Positions 36,457-38,831 of a stretch of 38,831 bases of DNA are shown here, one piece after another (the stretch's first letter is position 1; each line of letters begins with the position of its first letter). The DNA lies in the NCBI GenBank assembly GCA_021796455.1, contig JAKACA010000011.1, forward strand, positions 1-38,831, in the 5' to 3' direction. The position numbers and the translations under genes were made by a program. The notes beneath the pieces are model-generated. The model was given only the letters and a program-made list of their open reading frames with translations. It was not told where the DNA came from and searched no databases. The DNA comes from Actinomycetes bacterium. GTDB lineage: Bacteria; Actinomycetota; Acidimicrobiia; Acidimicrobiales; Bog-793.

Positions 36457-37454
36457 GTGCCCTCTCTCATCGCCACCTTCGCCAGCGCGTCACGAAGGTC
36501 CTCAGCTGCCCGCTCTGGCGAGATGACGTTGATGAGGACGCCGGTGCCGAGCTCGAAGCCCGCTCTCGTAGACAGCTTCGGGAACAGGTGCACGTGCCAG
36601 TGGAACACTCCCGTCGCTCTGTAGGGGGCGGAGTGGAAGACGATGTTGTACGCGATGTCACCGAGGTGCTCTGCAAGCACCTCGAGCGCCGTCCTCACCG
36701 CCTTGCCGACTGCCACCACCCGGCTCGTGGGCGCGCGGTGGAGGTGAGATCCGTGCTCTCGTGGAACCACGATCAGCTCGTAGGGCGTACCGCTCCAAAA
36801 TGGGGCAAAGGTCACGCACTCATCCGACGCTTCGAGGACGCGGTAGCCCGCTCGCTCCTCCGAGGTAGCCGCAGTGCACAGCAAACAGCCGCCGGCGAAA
36901 CGCGCGAACCCGGCCTGCTCGTCAGTGAGCTCCCGGGGCACGAACGGGATGCCCAGAAGCTGGCCGTGGGGATGAGCTATCGAAGCTCCCGCCTGACGGC
37001 CGTGATTGACTATCACCTGGCTGTAGCGGAGCCCGTGAGTGCTCTGGTGCTCCTCCACGCGGTCCCGGATTGCCGCCATGACGAGTGAGAGCTGGTCGTC
37101 AGGCAGAGATGCGAAGCTGCGTTCGTGATCAGGTGAGAGGATGAGAACCTCGTGGATCCCACTCGCTGGTGCCTCGGTGAATACCGGCCCGCGATTCTCG
37201 ACCACAAAGGGCGTATCGCCTTCGAAAGCCGGATAGCGGTTGGGTATGACGCGTACCATCCAGCTGCCGGAAGGTCCGTAGACCTCGAGCGCCGGCAGCG
37301 TATCACCCTCGTTGCCGGGACAGAACGGGCAGGAATCGATATCCTCCGCGTCCGGAGTGGGCTGCCTCGGCAAGAACAGGCCGGGGCGCTGTGAGCGGTC
37401 TGTCGACACCGTTATCCAACGGCTCGAGAGCGGGTTGAGGCGGAGCTGGTTCAC
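36444..37454 (-). CDS. galT: Galactose-1-phosphate uridylyltransferase
   Basis: A 336-residue GalT of the HIT superfamily, moving UMP between UDP-glucose and galactose-1-phosphate in the Leloir pathway. The zinc site Cys pair is CPFCPGNE, the nucleophile His lies in IAHPHGQLLGIP (about residue 160), and the second domain carries FHWHVHLFPK. GTG 37454 is preferred because AGGAGA lies about 10 bases upstream; the longer GTG at 37487 would precede that site. No galK or galE is visible nearby, so it may serve other nucleotidyl transfers. Confidence 0.93.
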   Translation of the reverse strand: MNQLRLNPLSSRWITVSTDRSQRPGLFLPRQPTPDAEDIDSCPFCPGNEGDTLPALEVYGPSGSWMVRVIPNRYPAFEGDTPFVVENRGPVFTEAPASGIHEVLILSPDHERSFASLPDDQLSLVMAAIRDRVEEHQSTHGLRYSQVIVNHGRQAGASIAHPHGQLLGIPFVPRELTDEQAGFARFAGGCLLCTAATSEERAGYRVLEASDECVTFAPFWSGTPYELIVVPREHGSHLHRAPTSRVVAVGKAVRTALEVLAEHLGDIAYNIVFHSAPYRATGVFHWHVHLFPKLSTRAGFELGTGVLINVISPERAAEDLRDALAKVAMREGTPAA

Positions 37455-37575
37455 TATCGGCTGATCTCCTCTCGCCTGGCTGCCCACTTGTGGCTCACAG
37501 ATCCAAGGCTACCTCCGAGCAGTCGTCTCCAACGCGCATCGTCCGGCGTGATTCCACCTGCAAAACTCTGCCATC

Positions 37576-38061
37576 GTGAGCGTTCCTGCCTACGACATCC
37601 TGCTCGTCTGCCATGTCGTGGCGGGCCTTGTCGGTTTCGGGGCTATAGCCGCAGGCGGATTGGCGGCGTCCTCTGCTCGCCGCTCAGCGGATCCAGGGAG
37701 CGACGAAGCTGTCCGCCGCTTCTTCAGGCAGGGCCCGGACTGGCCCGCGCGGGCCATCTTCCTCGTTCCCCTGCTCGGGCTCGCGCTCTTGTTCGGCGGA
37801 GATCGGTCGGCCGCCCACCACCTGTGGCCGTGGGTCGGCTTGGGCCTGTGGGTGACAGCGGTTGGAGTGGCAACTGCCATCTGCTGGCCCGCAGAGCGCG
37901 ACGCTCAGGTGGCCCTGGCGGATCTGCAGGCGGCGTCCGAGGAGTCTCGCGCGCTGCTCGTCCGAGGGTTTCGAGATGCATGCCGGAAGATGGAGCAGGC
38001 CGTGACCGCGATATCGCTCTGCTTCTTGGCGGCAGTCGCCGTGATGATCGTCAAGCCCTGA
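37576..38061 (+). CDS. Small integral membrane protein, unknown function
   Basis: 161 residues with four likely membrane helices: ILLVCHVVAGLVGFGAIAAG, ARAIFLVPLLGLALLFGG, WPWVGLGLWVTAVGVATAIC and AVTAISLCFLAAVAVMIV. An early His and a helix-loop layout resemble DUF2269-type proteins, but the match is weak. The GTG start at 37576 has no Shine-Dalgarno. It is divergent from galT. Confidence 0.7.
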   Translation: MSVPAYDILLVCHVVAGLVGFGAIAAGGLAASSARRSADPGSDEAVRRFFRQGPDWPARAIFLVPLLGLALLFGGDRSAAHHLWPWVGLGLWVTAVGVATAICWPAERDAQVALADLQAASEESRALLVRGFRDACRKMEQAVTAISLCFLAAVAVMIVKP

Positions 38062-38084
38062 CAGCTGCTGCCGGCGACCTGACG

Positions 38085-38112
38085 TCGACATCGAAACCCC
38101 CTCGATTAGATT
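38085..38112 (+). promoter_or_regulatory. Promoter for the hydrolase lipoprotein, probably leaderless
   Basis: TCGACA (38085-38090), a 16-bp spacer and TAGATT (38107-38112) form a good sigma-70-type promoter. The GTG start follows 8 bp later, so the transcript should begin at or near the first codon. Confidence 0.55.
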
Positions 38113-38120
38113 GCTACACC

Positions 38121-38831
38121 GTGCCGACGGAAGAGGGTTCCTCTCGTCGTCGCCTGCCTGGCGGTCCTCACAGCTCCAGCGCCTCGGGGCGACGAGACAT
38201 GGCGGCTCATCTGGAGAGTCGTCGCCGACGAGTGTTGGAGAAGCGCGCGATCAGACGTCGCCGCGTCGCCGCGATCTTGGCCTCGCTCGTCGTGCTGGCC
38301 GGGATCGTTGCGGCCTGCAACGCCGTCACTCGGGCGAGCGGACGCGCCAGCACGAGCACGTTGCCAGCCACGAGCACGTTGCCAGCCACGAGCACGTTGC
38401 CAGCCACGAGCACGTTGCCAGCCACGAGCACGTTGCCAGCCACGAGCACGAGCACGAGCACCACTACGACGACCCTCGCGGTCCCCTCGACGCCGAATGT
38501 TGGCATCCATACGTTCCATTGGGTCGAGACGGGACCGGGAATCACCCACGTTGGGCCAACGGGCGCTCCCATTGCAGGTCGGGTTCTCACGACCGAGGTT
38601 CGCTATCCCACATTTGCAGGCTCCCCCGGTACCGAGACCACGAACGCGACGCCCGCGAGGCAGGGCGGCCCATACCCGGTGATCGTCTTCGCCCATGGAT
38701 TCATGACCGATCCCTCAACCTATGCCGCCCTGCTCGACACCTGGGTCAGGGCGGGTTTCGTCGTTGTCTCGCCGATCTTTCCCGACGAGAGCCTGCAGGC
38801 GGTCGCAGCAGCAGGAGGCCTGACGAGCAGA
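38121..38831 (+). CDS. Alpha/beta-hydrolase lipoprotein, 3' end outside the window
   Basis: 237 residues are visible and the frame is open to the edge. After an Arg/Ser-rich cytoplasmic lead comes a signal peptide (VAAILASLVVLAGIVAAC) with lipobox VAAC, then a Thr/Ser/Pro linker with five TSTLPA repeats. The hydrolase domain starts near TEVRYPTFAGSPG and has GGPYPVIVFAHGFMTDPSTY, the oxyanion HG motif of dienelactone-hydrolase/PET-hydrolase-like proteins, then WVRAGFVVVSPIFPDE. The nucleophile Ser lies beyond the edge. It is probably an extracytoplasmic membrane-tethered esterase or lipase. The GTG at 38121 is supported by the promoter; a Met at codon 27 is an alternative. Confidence 0.8.
   Translation, partial: MPTEEGSSRRRLPGGPHSSSASGRRDMAAHLESRRRRVLEKRAIRRRRVAAILASLVVLAGIVAACNAVTRASGRASTSTLPATSTLPATSTLPATSTLPATSTLPATSTSTSTTTTTLAVPSTPNVGIHTFHWVETGPGITHVGPTGAPIAGRVLTTEVRYPTFAGSPGTETTNATPARQGGPYPVIVFAHGFMTDPSTYAALLDTWVRAGFVVVSPIFPDESLQAVAAAGGLTSR
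38352..38441 (+). repeat. Five perfect 18-bp tandem repeats in the hydrolase linker
   Basis: ACGAGCACGTTGCCAGCC is repeated five times without change and encodes TSTLPA; it decays into ACGAGC repeats to the right. Perfect identity including third codon positions indicates recent expansion. Copy-number change keeps the frame and alters linker length. Confidence 0.9.

Noticed and set aside
38352-38441. Possible CRISPR-like array
   Set aside because: Units are contiguous 18-mers with no spacers and are translated in frame as TSTLPA; they are coding tandem repeats.
38361-38450. LPATS repeats resembling sortase LPxTG signals
   Set aside because: They are internal, lie just after a lipobox, lack the hydrophobic segment and basic tail of a sorting signal, and result from simple repeat expansion.

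Overview
The window is about 38.8 kb of high-GC DNA with actinobacterial gene order. From about 9.4 kb to the right end it follows the conserved actinobacterial superlocus argS-lysA-hom-thrC-rho-rpmE-prfA-prmC-tsaC(sua5)-glyA-wecA-atp operon, with murA nearby. Short GTGA/ATGA stop-start overlaps, several apparently leaderless genes and a MurA with Asp in place of the catalytic Cys also point to Actinobacteria. My best guess is a deep-branching lineage such as Acidimicrobiia. That placement is inference from gene order and general sequence character, not from a search.

Region 1 (1-9.4 kb) is accessory DNA. It holds a DeoR-type regulator with a candidate operator, a decayed IS256-family transposase that itself carries a 257-bp MITE-like insertion, about 1 kb with no convincing gene, a convergent Type II restriction-modification pair (BamHI/BglII-like nuclease plus beta-class methyltransferase), a SIR2-domain gene split by an in-frame TAG, and a tyrosine recombinase. 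The recombinase lies beside the 3' end of a tRNA-Arg(CCG) gene. This is the usual layout of an integrative element using a tRNA 3' end as attachment site, here with defence-type cargo. The other end of the element is not visible.

Region 2 (9.5-23.2 kb) is core housekeeping. It contains arginyl-tRNA synthetase, the aspartate-family genes lysA, hom and thrC (thrB is missing from its usual place before rho), Rho, ribosomal protein L31, release factor 1 and its methyltransferase PrmC, a threonylcarbamoyl-AMP synthase, serine hydroxymethyltransferase and a WecA-like lipid-carrier sugar-phosphate transferase that appears to start at CTG.

Region 3 (23.2-31.2 kb) is a complete F1Fo ATP synthase operon: atpZ-like, atpI-like, then atpB-E-F-H-A-G-D-C. 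The delta subunit is unusual: it is 300 residues long and its N-terminal domain is duplicated in tandem.

Region 4 (31.2-38.8 kb) contains a 2H-phosphoesterase/GNAT fusion, a reverse-strand cluster murA-meaB-lipoprotein, a class II fructose-1,6-bisphosphatase, galT, a small membrane protein, and the start of an alpha/beta-hydrolase lipoprotein with a tandem-repeat linker that runs off the right edge. The most noteworthy items are the nested MITE with clean reading-frame reconstruction, the duplicated delta-subunit domain, the SIR2/R-M cargo of the tRNA-Arg element, and several in-frame 15-18 bp coding repeats.
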